Shown here in pieces: positions 1 to 5,551 of a stretch of 5,912 bases of DNA. Every line of letters begins with the position of its first letter. Within the stretch, counting starts at the first letter, position 1. The notes under the pieces were generated by a model. That model was not told the origin of the DNA, searched no databases, and worked only from the letters and a program-made list of their open reading frames with translations. The stretch is from Actinomycetota bacterium (GTDB lineage Bacteria > Acidobacteriota > Blastocatellia > Chloracidobacteriales > Chloracidobacteriaceae): positions 1-5,912 of the forward strand of contig JAAFHI010000248.1 of the NCBI GenBank assembly GCA_013298335.1, given 5' to 3'. The position numbers were made by a program, and so were the translations under genes.

Positions 1-238
1 CCCGCGACCGGTCGCCGTCCTCGACTTCATCGAGAAATTCGTGCAGGTTCTCGATTTCCGTTTCAAACAGGCCGTCGCCGGGCAGGTTGAGGTCGACTTC
101 GCCGAAGATCTCGCCCTCGAAACGAAGGATCCCCTCGGAAAGGGAATACCCCGGATCGACGGTTTTCAGTCCGGCTTCGAGTTCCGCCAGCGCGATCGGT
201 TTCCCGTCGGTGGCGATGAAACGCATGAAGTAGCTCAT
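1..238 (-). CDS. Hypothetical protein, N-terminal part (runs off the left edge)
   Basis: The minus strand reads 79 open codons from an ATG at 238-236 to the window edge, so the C-terminus is missing. The protein starts MSYFMRFIATDGKPIALAEL and is acidic, with a Glu/Asp-rich end to the visible part (residues 61-76 include EIENLHEFLDEVEDGD). No signal peptide, membrane segment or catalytic motif is visible, and I do not recognise the family. The start is well supported: GGAGG lies at 248-244, five bases before the ATG. It begins 11 bases after the RNase J stop codon on the same strand, which suggests cotranscription with RNase J. A role in RNA metabolism would be guesswork. Confidence 0.72.
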   Translation of the reverse strand, partial: MSYFMRFIATDGKPIALAELEAGLKTVDPGYSLSEGILRFEGEIFGEVDLNLPGDGLFETEIENLHEFLDEVEDGDRSR

Positions 239-243
239 CAAAG

Positions 244-248
244 CCTCC
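244..248 (-). promoter_or_regulatory. Shine-Dalgarno site of the left-edge hypothetical gene
   Basis: The plus strand shows CCTCC, which is GGAGG on the minus strand, followed by a five-base spacer (CTTTG) and ATG. It sits in the 11-base gap after the RNase J stop codon and fixes the start of the downstream gene. It is one of the two clear Shine-Dalgarno sites in the window. Confidence 0.7.
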
Positions 249-249
249 G

Positions 250-1920
250 CTACACCGTCACGACCAGCGGAATGATCGTCGGACGCTGGCCGGTCAGTTT
301 CTGGATGTGCCGCTTCAGTGCGACGCGGATCTGCTCCTGAAACACCTCGCGCTTGCCGTTGACGCGCTCGCCGGCGGGAACGCCCTCGACCGTCGTCAGC
401 ACCACGTTGCGCAACTCCTCGATTTCGTCCTGGTCTCCATCCACGATCATGTAGCCGCGGGTCGAAATCTCGGGCTGCGACATCAGCGTTCCGGTGTCTT
501 CGTTGAGTGCCACGCAGGCGACCACGACGCCTTCATAGGCCAGCTTCTTGCGGTCGCGAATGATTGCGTCGTCCATCTCGACCGAGCGGGTGTCGTCGAT
601 GGAAATCCGGCCCACCTCGATGCGTTCGCCGAAGCGGACATTCTCCCGGTCGAATTCGAGCACGTCGCCGCTTTCCATCATCAGCACGCGGTCGTCCGAA
701 TAGCCGAGTTCGCGGCAGGCGTAGAGCTTGTGCCGGTAAAGCTGCCGGTATTCGCCGTGAATCGGGATGAAGTACTTCGGCCTCACCGCTTCGAGCATCA
801 TCCGCAGGTCGTCCTGCGCGCCGTGTCCGGAGACGTGGATGCGCGCCTGCGACGAGTCAATGACGTTGGTGTTGTTCTTGTAGCACTGGTTGATGAGCCG
901 CGAGATGGACTTCTCGTTGCCGGGAATCTGCCGGGCCGAAAGGACGATCGTGTCGCCTTCCTCCATCCACGCCTGCTTGTGGTTGCGGTGCGCGATGCGC
1001 GCCATCGCGGCCATCGGCTCGCCCTGGCAGCCGGTCGCGAGCACCACGACTTCATCCGGGTTGAAGTGCTTGAAATCCTTCGAGTCGATGATGAGATCGT
1101 CGGCGCAGTCGAGGAATCCGGTCCGGCGACCGATTTCGATGTTGCGAACCATCGAACGTCCGACGGGGAGCACCTGCCGGTCGAACTGCTCGGCGAGGTC
1201 GAGCATGATCTGAATCCGGTGAATGCTCGACGCGAAGCAACTGACGAAAATCCGCTTCTGCGCCTTGTCGAAGATGTCTTCCAGCGCGGGAATCACCACC
1301 CGCTCCGACGGCATCTGCCCCGGACGCTCGACGTTGGTCGAATCCGAGAACAGCGCCAGTACGCCCTTCTGGCCGAGCGCGCGCAGCCGTTCGACGTCGA
1401 TGGCGTCGCCGCAGACGGGCGTCGCGTCGAACTTGAAGTCGCCGGTGTGGATGACCGTCCCGATGGGGGTCGTGACTGCGAGCGCGCAGCAATCGACCGT
1501 CGAGTGCGAGACCCGGATGTATTCGACCGTGAACGAGCCGAGCGTGATCGTGCTGCCCGCTTCGACGATATTCAGTTGCGTACAGTGGTCGAGTTCATGC
1601 TCTTCGAGCCGCGGTTCGACCACGCGCAGCGTAAATGGCGTGCCGTAGACCGGCACATTGACTTTCTTGAGCAGGAACGGCAGCGAACCAATATGGTCCT
1701 CGTGGCTGTGGGTCAGCACGACGGCCAGCAGTTGATCGCGGTTCTTTTCGAGAAAATCGAAGTTCGGGACCATCAGGTCCACGCCGAAGTGGCCGACCTC
1801 CGAAAACATGATCCCGGCGTCGATGACGATCATCTCGTCTCCGTACCGCAGGGCCATGCAGTTCATTCCGAACTCGCCCAATCCCCCCAGGGGTATGATT
1901 TCCAGCTTTGCATCGCTCAC
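250..1920 (-). CDS. rnj: Ribonuclease J (metallo-beta-lactamase / beta-CASP RNase)
   Basis: At 556 aa this has the usual length of RNase J, a cytoplasmic enzyme with endonuclease and 5'-to-3' exonuclease activity in mRNA decay and RNA maturation. The metallo-beta-lactamase zinc ligands are in place: HSHEDH at 71-76, H139 in RVSHS, and D161 in TGDFKFD. SDSTN at 192-196 lies near the start of the beta-CASP insertion. HVSGHG at 362-367 and IPIHGE at 385-390 (H388) supply the late conserved histidines. The remainder, from about 440, is the C-terminal domain. The opening PLGGLGEFGMN is typical of the family. The start is GTG at 1920-1918; two in-frame TGA codons lie about 40 bases upstream and no better start lies between. 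The ribosome site is weak, AAAGGA about 12 bases upstream. It heads an apparent operon with the gene at 1-238. J1 and J2 cannot be told apart here. Confidence 0.96.
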   Translation of the reverse strand: MSDAKLEIIPLGGLGEFGMNCMALRYGDEMIVIDAGIMFSEVGHFGVDLMVPNFDFLEKNRDQLLAVVLTHSHEDHIGSLPFLLKKVNVPVYGTPFTLRVVEPRLEEHELDHCTQLNIVEAGSTITLGSFTVEYIRVSHSTVDCCALAVTTPIGTVIHTGDFKFDATPVCGDAIDVERLRALGQKGVLALFSDSTNVERPGQMPSERVVIPALEDIFDKAQKRIFVSCFASSIHRIQIMLDLAEQFDRQVLPVGRSMVRNIEIGRRTGFLDCADDLIIDSKDFKHFNPDEVVVLATGCQGEPMAAMARIAHRNHKQAWMEEGDTIVLSARQIPGNEKSISRLINQCYKNNTNVIDSSQARIHVSGHGAQDDLRMMLEAVRPKYFIPIHGEYRQLYRHKLYACRELGYSDDRVLMMESGDVLEFDRENVRFGERIEVGRISIDDTRSVEMDDAIIRDRKKLAYEGVVVACVALNEDTGTLMSQPEISTRGYMIVDGDQDEIEELRNVVLTTVEGVPAGERVNGKREVFQEQIRVALKRHIQKLTGQRPTIIPLVVTV

Positions 1921-1961
1921 GTTGGGGCGGTATCCTTTCGCTTCCTTTGAAATAAGCGGTC

Positions 1962-1967
1962 ATCATA
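1962..1967 (-). promoter_or_regulatory. Candidate -10 box for the RNase J gene
   Basis: Read on the minus strand the bases are TATGAT, one mismatch from TATAAT, placed about 41 bases before the GTG start of RNase J. That would give a leader of roughly 30-35 bases. No good -35 hexamer is found 16-18 bases upstream: the best, AAGACT, matches only three positions and lies within the 9-base repeat block. The site is plausible by position but not proven. Confidence 0.3.
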
Positions 1968-1988
1968 GCACGCAATCAGACAATGAGT

Positions 1989-2024
1989 CTTGGGAGTCTG
2001 GAGAGTCTTGAGCGTCTCGGGAGT
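1989..2024. repeat. Degenerate 9-base tandem repeat, CTTGGGAGT orientation (4 units)
   Basis: Four consecutive 9-base units can be read: CTTGGGAGT, CTGGAGAGT, CTTGAGCGT and CTCGGGAGT. The first is the exact reverse complement of the ACTCCCAAG unit repeated at 2076-2120; the others carry two or three changes or fewer. The block lies between RNase J and the permease, 51 bases from the perfect array. With that array it could form a long stem when single-stranded. Confidence 0.75.
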
Positions 2025-2075
2025 CTCAGCCAGTAAAGACGCTCGCACAACTCCCATCCTTTCAGGGTTCTCGGG

Positions 2076-2120
2076 ACTCCCAAGACTCCCAAGACTCCCA
2101 AGACTCCCAAGACTCCCAAG
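2076..2120. repeat. Perfect 9-base tandem repeat ACTCCCAAG (5 units)
   Basis: Five identical copies of ACTCCCAAG run head to tail from 2076 to 2120, followed by a truncated ACTC at 2121-2124. The array ends eight bases before the permease ATG, so it takes the place of a ribosome-binding site. As the unit is three codons long, the array stays open in several frames. Perfect identity suggests recent expansion by slippage, in contrast with the decayed inverted block at 1989-2024. Confidence 0.92.
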
Positions 2121-2128
2121 ACTCTTCC

Positions 2129-2941
2129 ATGAATTTTGTCGGCAAAATCGGTCTGTTCATCGTCGCCCTGCTGGTCCTCGTCGCGGTCATCGGTCCGTTG
2201 TTCATTCCCGAAATCCGGGTGACGGCGCAGAACCTCGATTTCAGCTTCGAACCTCCGTCGTTCGCCCATCCGATGGGGCTCGACGAAAACGGGCGCGACG
2301 TCCTGGCGCGCGTCATTTACGGGGCGCGGCTGTCGCTCATCGTGGGGATTACGGTCGTCGCCGTGTCGGGCGCGGTCGGCATCGCCATCGGCATGGTCGC
2401 CGGATATTACGGCGGGTGGATCGACCGCATCGTCTCCGGCTTCATCTTCAACGTGTTTCTGGCGTTTCCCGGCATCCTGCTCGCCATCGCGACCGTGGCC
2501 TTCCTCGGACCGAGCCTCTCGAACCTCATCCTCGCGCTCTGCGCCATCGGGTGGGTCGGGTACGCGCGGCTCATGCGGGCGCAGGTGTTGAAAGTCCGCG
2601 AGTACGATTTCGTCACCGCCGCCCGCGCGCTCGGCGCGAACGACTTCCGGATCATCGTCCGCCACATCCTGCCGAACGCGATTCAGCCGCTCATCGTGCA
2701 GGCGAGCCTCGGCATGGCGGGCGCGATCATGGCGGAAGCGAGTCTGAGTTTTCTCGGACTGGGCGTGCCGCCGCCGACGCCGAGCTGGGGCGCGATGCTC
2801 AATGACGCGCGGACCTACTTCGCGTCGGGCTGGCATCTGACGCTCTTTCCCGGCGTGATGATCGCCCTCGCCGTGCTTGGCTTCAATCTCGTCGGCGACG
2901 GCCTCCGCGAATGGCTCGACCCCAAGCAGAAAGCCCGATGA
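2129..2941 (+). CDS. ABC transporter permease, DppC/OppC type
   Basis: This 270-aa inner-membrane protein is one of the two permease subunits of a peptide/nickel-type ABC importer (binding-protein-dependent transport superfamily). A first hydrophobic segment lies at about 8-27. HPMGLDENGRDVLARVIYG at 48-66 matches the DppC signature. Further membrane stretches lie at about 68-93, 104-126, 131-147, 188-207 and 240-257. The EAA loop that docks on the ATPase is at about 159-188 (DFVTAARALGA, HILPN), and LSFLGLGVPPPTPSWG at 206-221 is a second family hallmark. Length is normal for DppC, and the usual N-terminal extension is short. ATG at 2129 is chosen because the family alignment begins there, although no Shine-Dalgarno sequence precedes it. 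No DppB-like permease, ATPase or binding protein is in the window, so the substrate cannot be named. Its TGA stop is the first three bases of a GC hairpin repeat. Confidence 0.94.
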   Translation: MNFVGKIGLFIVALLVLVAVIGPLFIPEIRVTAQNLDFSFEPPSFAHPMGLDENGRDVLARVIYGARLSLIVGITVVAVSGAVGIAIGMVAGYYGGWIDRIVSGFIFNVFLAFPGILLAIATVAFLGPSLSNLILALCAIGWVGYARLMRAQVLKVREYDFVTAARALGANDFRIIVRHILPNAIQPLIVQASLGMAGAIMAEASLSFLGLGVPPPTPSWGAMLNDARTYFASGWHLTLFPGVMIALAVLGFNLVGDGLREWLDPKQKAR

Positions 2942-2942
2942 T

Positions 2943-2967
2943 GGAGCGCGCGCATCCTGCGCGCATG
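2943..2967. repeat. GC hairpin repeat, copy 1 (cluster I, directly after the permease stop)
   Basis: This 25-base element contains a perfect 7-bp stem, GCGCGCA at 2948-2954 and TGCGCGC at 2958-2964, around the loop TCC. Bases 2939-2968, including the permease stop codon, are identical to 4044-4015 read on the minus strand, which starts at the ATPase stop codon. No T-run follows the stem, so it does not look like a standard intrinsic terminator. A REP-like intergenic element is the likeliest description. Confidence 0.85.
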
Positions 2968-3006
2968 ATGAAGAAAAGGATGAAGGCGGAAGGATGAAGG
3001 ATGAAA
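2968..3006. repeat. Purine-rich spacer with AAGGATGAAGG repeats
   Basis: The plus strand is almost all A and G with scattered T. It holds AAGGATGAAGG at 2976-2986 and again at 2990-3000, then a partial copy running into ATGAAA. It separates hairpin copies 1 and 2, but has no counterpart between copies 3 and 4 at 4010-4015, so it looks like an expansion or insertion within one copy of the composite element. Confidence 0.6.
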
Positions 3007-3008
3007 TT

Positions 3009-3033
3009 GGAGCGCGCGCATCCTGCGCGCATG
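3009..3033. repeat. GC hairpin repeat, copy 2 (cluster I)
   Basis: The 25-base core is identical to copy 1 (2943-2967) and in the same orientation, with stem arms at 3014-3020 and 3024-3030 and loop TCC. The flanks differ from copy 1: AAATT before and GCTT after. Those flanks are shared with copy 3 on the other strand, so copies 2 and 3 are a matched pair. Confidence 0.85.
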
Positions 3034-3058
3034 GCTTGAAAGGGTGAATATTGAACCG

Positions 3059-3330
3059 GAGGCGTTTTGTTGCCTTCAGCCTTCGTTCGGTGGGCGTCAT
3101 ACCTTGTACGACTGCCATCATCCGCCGTTTGGTGACCTTCATCCCCTGTTTTGTCACCGTCATCCTTCGTTCGACAAGCGTCATACCCCGTTTTGTTGCC
3201 TTCATACCGTGTTCGGCGGGCGTCATACCTCGTTTTGTCGCTTTCATACCTTGTTCGGACGCCTTCATCCCCCGTTTGGGCACCGTCATCCGTTGTAAAA
3301 AGCAATCAGACCTCGTTTGGTCGAGATCAC
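3059..3330. repeat. Degenerate 21-base minisatellite (11 units plus decayed remnants)
   Basis: Eleven units of 21 bases fill 3059-3289 without indels. Ten of the eleven have GTT at unit positions 6-8 and ten end in TCAT (the first ends TCAG). A further relic, ACCTCGTTTGGTCGAG at 3310-3325, aligns with the unit at 3227-3247 but is one base out of phase. Because 21 is seven codons, every frame shows a seven-residue period and several stay open, for example minus-strand heptads such as MKATKRG. I see no gene here: there is no ribosome site, and the open frames are a product of the period. The array fills most of the gap between two convergent genes, the permease and the gene at 3341-3976. Confidence 0.85.
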
Positions 3331-3340
3331 TCCGAAGTTT

Positions 3341-3976
3341 TCAACTGTCTTCCTCCAACGGCGTCGGACAGCGCTGCCCGTTGAAACGGTTTGAAAGAAC
3401 TTCCCAAAGCCTTTTCGCCGTGGTTTCAAGCGGGGAATCGTCGTTTCTATCTCCTCCCGCTGCCAGTGTGAATGTATGTCCGGTTTTCTGCGGCAATCCG
3501 CCGCCGAACAGGCTGACGGTCATCACGTCTCCGTCGTAAATTCCCCTCACGGCCCGAGATACGTACCCATTGGAAGCGCAATTCCGAAGTTCCTGAAGCA
3601 GTGAAGACAACTCCTCTTCGGGAAACCGGAGGCTTGTGACGTATGTGGTGGGGACAATGAGTTCAAACGGGTTGGGCGCGACGGATTGAGGGTCGTTTTG
3701 GTACGCCGCCGCAATCGTCCAAAAATGCTGCCAGTCGGTCCCTGAATCCCAAAACACTTCCCGAACGAGATATTCGACCGCCTCTGTTTGAGAATCGAGT
3801 TCAACGGTAATGAGGTAGGAGTGAATGCCTTGATGAAAGCTAAGTGCGTACTTGATGAATGCTACGTGATCTTCCCCCTCCGAATTCCGCAGATAAGCGG
3901 TGAGACGTTCCTCGGCCAACCGGCGCAACCGGTCCTGGGGAGATTCCGGCTGTCTGTTTTCTTGGTTGTTCGGCAT
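3341..3976 (-). CDS. Hypothetical protein of unknown function
   Basis: A 211-aa soluble-looking protein reads from ATG at 3976 to TGA at 3343-3341. I do not recognise the family. Residues 1-16 are polar and probably disordered (MPNNQENRQPESPQ), followed by a charged helix to about 30. An aromatic-rich middle includes FWDSGTDWQHFWTIAAAY at 75-92. The last third has a Gly-rich segment (SLFGGGLPQKTGHTF, 155-169) and a helix near 184-197. No signal peptide, membrane segment or known catalytic motif is seen. It lies downstream of the ATPase on the same strand, 65 bases away, and may be cotranscribed. The start is uncertain: no Shine-Dalgarno precedes 3976, and in-frame ATGs at 4018 and 4042 lie inside the GC hairpin repeats. 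The latter overlaps the ATPase stop as TGATG. Hand counts give 30, 27 and 30 GC of 60 at 3721, 3781 and 3841, against 38 of 60 at 4201 in the ATPase, which hints at foreign origin. Confidence 0.75.
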   Translation of the reverse strand: MPNNQENRQPESPQDRLRRLAEERLTAYLRNSEGEDHVAFIKYALSFHQGIHSYLITVELDSQTEAVEYLVREVFWDSGTDWQHFWTIAAAYQNDPQSVAPNPFELIVPTTYVTSLRFPEEELSSLLQELRNCASNGYVSRAVRGIYDGDVMTVSLFGGGLPQKTGHTFTLAAGGDRNDDSPLETTAKRLWEVLSNRFNGQRCPTPLEEDS

Positions 3977-3984
3977 TTGAAAGC

Positions 3985-4009
3985 CATGCGCGCAGGGTGC
4001 GCGCGGTCC
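3985..4009. repeat. GC hairpin repeat, copy 3 (cluster II, inverted)
   Basis: This is the reverse complement of copies 1 and 2 with two changes: G for A in the loop at 3997 and G for C at 4006. The 7-bp stem is intact, with arms at 3988-3994 and 3998-4004 and loop GGG, so the loop changed while the stem did not. On the minus strand its flanks (AAATTGGA before, CATGGCTT after) match copy 2. Confidence 0.85.
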
Positions 4010-4015
4010 AATTTT

Positions 4016-4040
4016 CATGCGCGCAGGATGCGCGCGCTCC
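4016..4040. repeat. GC hairpin repeat, copy 4 (cluster II, directly after the ATPase stop)
   Basis: The core is the exact reverse complement of copy 1, with stem arms at 4019-4025 and 4029-4035 and loop GGA. On the minus strand it begins one base after the ATPase TGA (4044-4042). The shared 30 bases with cluster I take in that stop codon. Only six bases (4010-4015) separate it from copy 3. Confidence 0.87.
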
Positions 4041-4041
4041 A

Positions 4042-5541
4042 TCAGGAAGCGTTGATGGCGCGACCGTAGGCCCAGCTTCGGATCTGCTTGATCTGTTCGG
4101 TCATCGTCTTCGACAGCGGGACGAACTTCCCGAGATTCCGCATCATGTGGTCCATCGTGAGGCGCGATTTTTCGTTGAACGCCTCGATGGCGGCGGCTTC
4201 GACAAGCTGCTCGACTTCCGCGCCGTTCCAGCCGTCGGATGCCTTCGACAGCATCAGCAGGTCGAAGGCGAGCATGTCCGCGCCCTTTTTCTGAAGGTGG
4301 ATGGTGAAGATCTGCTTGCGTTCCTCCTCGCTCGGCAGGTCGAGGAAAAACACCTGATCGAAGCGTCCCTTGCGGATGAACTCGGCGGGCAGCAGGTCGA
4401 TGCGGTTGGCGGTCGCCGCGACGAAGACGGCGCTGTCCTTTTCCTGCATCCAGGTCAGAAAGGTCGAGAAGATGCGCGTGTTGCCGCCGCCCTGGACGTT
4501 TTCCTTCACGCCGACGATGCCCGACTCGATTTCGTCAATCCACAGAACGCATGGCGCAAGCGCGTCAACGGCGGTGAGCGCGCGCCGGAAGGCGTTTTCG
4601 GGCGTTCCGTTCGCGCCGGAATAGACGTTGCTCATGTCGAGCCGGAAGAGCGGCAGATTCCACAGGCTTGAAATCACCTTGACCGCGAGGCTTTTCCCGC
4701 AACCCGAAATTCCCATCAGCAGCACGCCTTTCGGCGGGGTGATGCCCGCTTGCGCGGCTTCCTTCGTGAAAAGCTGGACCCGCTTCGAAAGCCAGGATTT
4801 CAACTGGTGATAGCCGCCGAGGTCCGCCGGGCGGTAGCGCGGGAAGATGAACTCGATGAGGCCGTCCTTGCGGGTGATCTGTTCCTTTTCGAGCAGAATC
4901 TGGGTGATGAGATCGGGCGAAAACTCGCGGCGTCCGGCGAAGGTGCCGTTCAGGACGTGCTGCATTTCGCCATAGGTGAGGCCCTTCAGGCCGTTCACCA
5001 GACTTTGTCGGAGATTTTGATCGGTAATGGTTCCATTGAAGTGCCGTTGTGTGTAATAGTCCATCACCGGCGCGATTTCGTCCTCGGCGGGCAGGGAAAT
5101 TTCAACCAGATAAATTTCCTTTTTGAGTTCCTCGGGGATTTCGATGACCGGTGCCACGATGCAGAGGAATTTGCCGCGGTCCTTCAACGCGTAATAGGCG
5201 TCGCGCAGGCGACGCGCGAGCCGCGGGTTGTCGGCGAGTTCGCGGTGAAAGTCCTTCAGGAGATAGAAACCCTGTTGCGGCGTGGCGATGACGTAGTCGA
5301 GGACGGCGTGGGCGTCGAGCGTATCGGGGACGGCCTCGGTGCCGTTGACCAGTCCGCGGGTGGTCGTCCAGACAAAAGCCGGAACCACGGGTTGCGCGCT
5401 CTGCGCGAGCGATGCGACCATTCGTTCCACTCGGTCTTCTTCCCAGGTTAAAAGGTAGAGCAAGGGGTATTGCGCGGTGACGGCTTTGCGAAGCCGGTCG
5501 GCGGCGCGCGGTCGGGAAGCGGATGTCTGCACAGGCGTCAT
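4042..5541 (-). CDS. AAA+ ATPase, Ycf46-like
   Basis: A 499-aa cytoplasmic protein with one clear C-terminal AAA+ module: Walker A GISGCGKS at 277-284, Walker B VLWIDE at 332-337, sensor 1 in AATAN at 375-379, and RKGRFD at 390-395 with a likely arginine finger. WNGAEVEQL at 438-446 lies in the helical lid where sensor 2 is expected. The N-terminal half (about 18-220) has a P-loop-like layout without a Walker A: FYLLKDFH at 92-99 sits like a Walker B strand and FLCIVAP at 125-131 like a sensor 1 strand. I infer a degenerate ATPase domain. This architecture and length fit the Ycf46 group of cyanobacteria and plastids, which also occurs widely in other bacteria; the substrate is unknown. ATG at 5541 is preceded only by a weak GAAAG. 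The gene is divergent from the methyltransferase, shares an 82-base promoter region with it, and precedes the unknown gene at 3341-3976. An FtsH-like protease is excluded, as there is no HEXXH or membrane segment. Confidence 0.9.
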   Translation of the reverse strand: MTPVQTSASRPRAADRLRKAVTAQYPLLYLLTWEEDRVERMVASLAQSAQPVVPAFVWTTTRGLVNGTEAVPDTLDAHAVLDYVIATPQQGFYLLKDFHRELADNPRLARRLRDAYYALKDRGKFLCIVAPVIEIPEELKKEIYLVEISLPAEDEIAPVMDYYTQRHFNGTITDQNLRQSLVNGLKGLTYGEMQHVLNGTFAGRREFSPDLITQILLEKEQITRKDGLIEFIFPRYRPADLGGYHQLKSWLSKRVQLFTKEAAQAGITPPKGVLLMGISGCGKSLAVKVISSLWNLPLFRLDMSNVYSGANGTPENAFRRALTAVDALAPCVLWIDEIESGIVGVKENVQGGGNTRIFSTFLTWMQEKDSAVFVAATANRIDLLPAEFIRKGRFDQVFFLDLPSEEERKQIFTIHLQKKGADMLAFDLLMLSKASDGWNGAEVEQLVEAAAIEAFNEKSRLTMDHMMRNLGKFVPLSKTMTEQIKQIRSWAYGRAINAS

Positions 5542-5551
5542 CTTTCAATTC

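Noticed and set aside
307..1950. Open frame of 547 codons on the plus strand
   Set aside because: It is the antisense of RNase J, whose frame carries all family motifs. The plus-strand product is a His/Asp/Arg-rich shadow with no recognisable domain.
1976..3289. Open frame of 437 codons on the minus strand
   Set aside because: It runs antisense through the permease and through the minisatellite and hairpin repeats. Its N-terminus is only the seven-residue repeat period, and the permease frame is clearly the real one.
3059..3289. CRISPR array
   Set aside because: Units are 21 bases and directly adjacent, with no unique spacers and no cas genes.
3309..3322. Terminator hairpin GACC...GGTC before the stop of the unknown gene
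   Set aside because: The stem is only four pairs with no T-run, and the bases are explained as a decayed minisatellite unit.
2943..4040. Intrinsic terminators at the four GC hairpins
   Set aside because: The stems are strong, but none is followed by a T-run in the transcribed direction of the adjacent gene. They may still affect mRNA ends.
2939..4044. Insertion sequence with terminal inverted repeats
   Set aside because: The inverted clusters look like ends, but no transposase is encoded between them, no target-site duplication is seen, and the outer boundaries fall exactly on stop codons.
3997..4671. Plus-strand frame of 224 codons
   Set aside because: It is antisense to the ATPase, and its first codons are the hairpin repeat.
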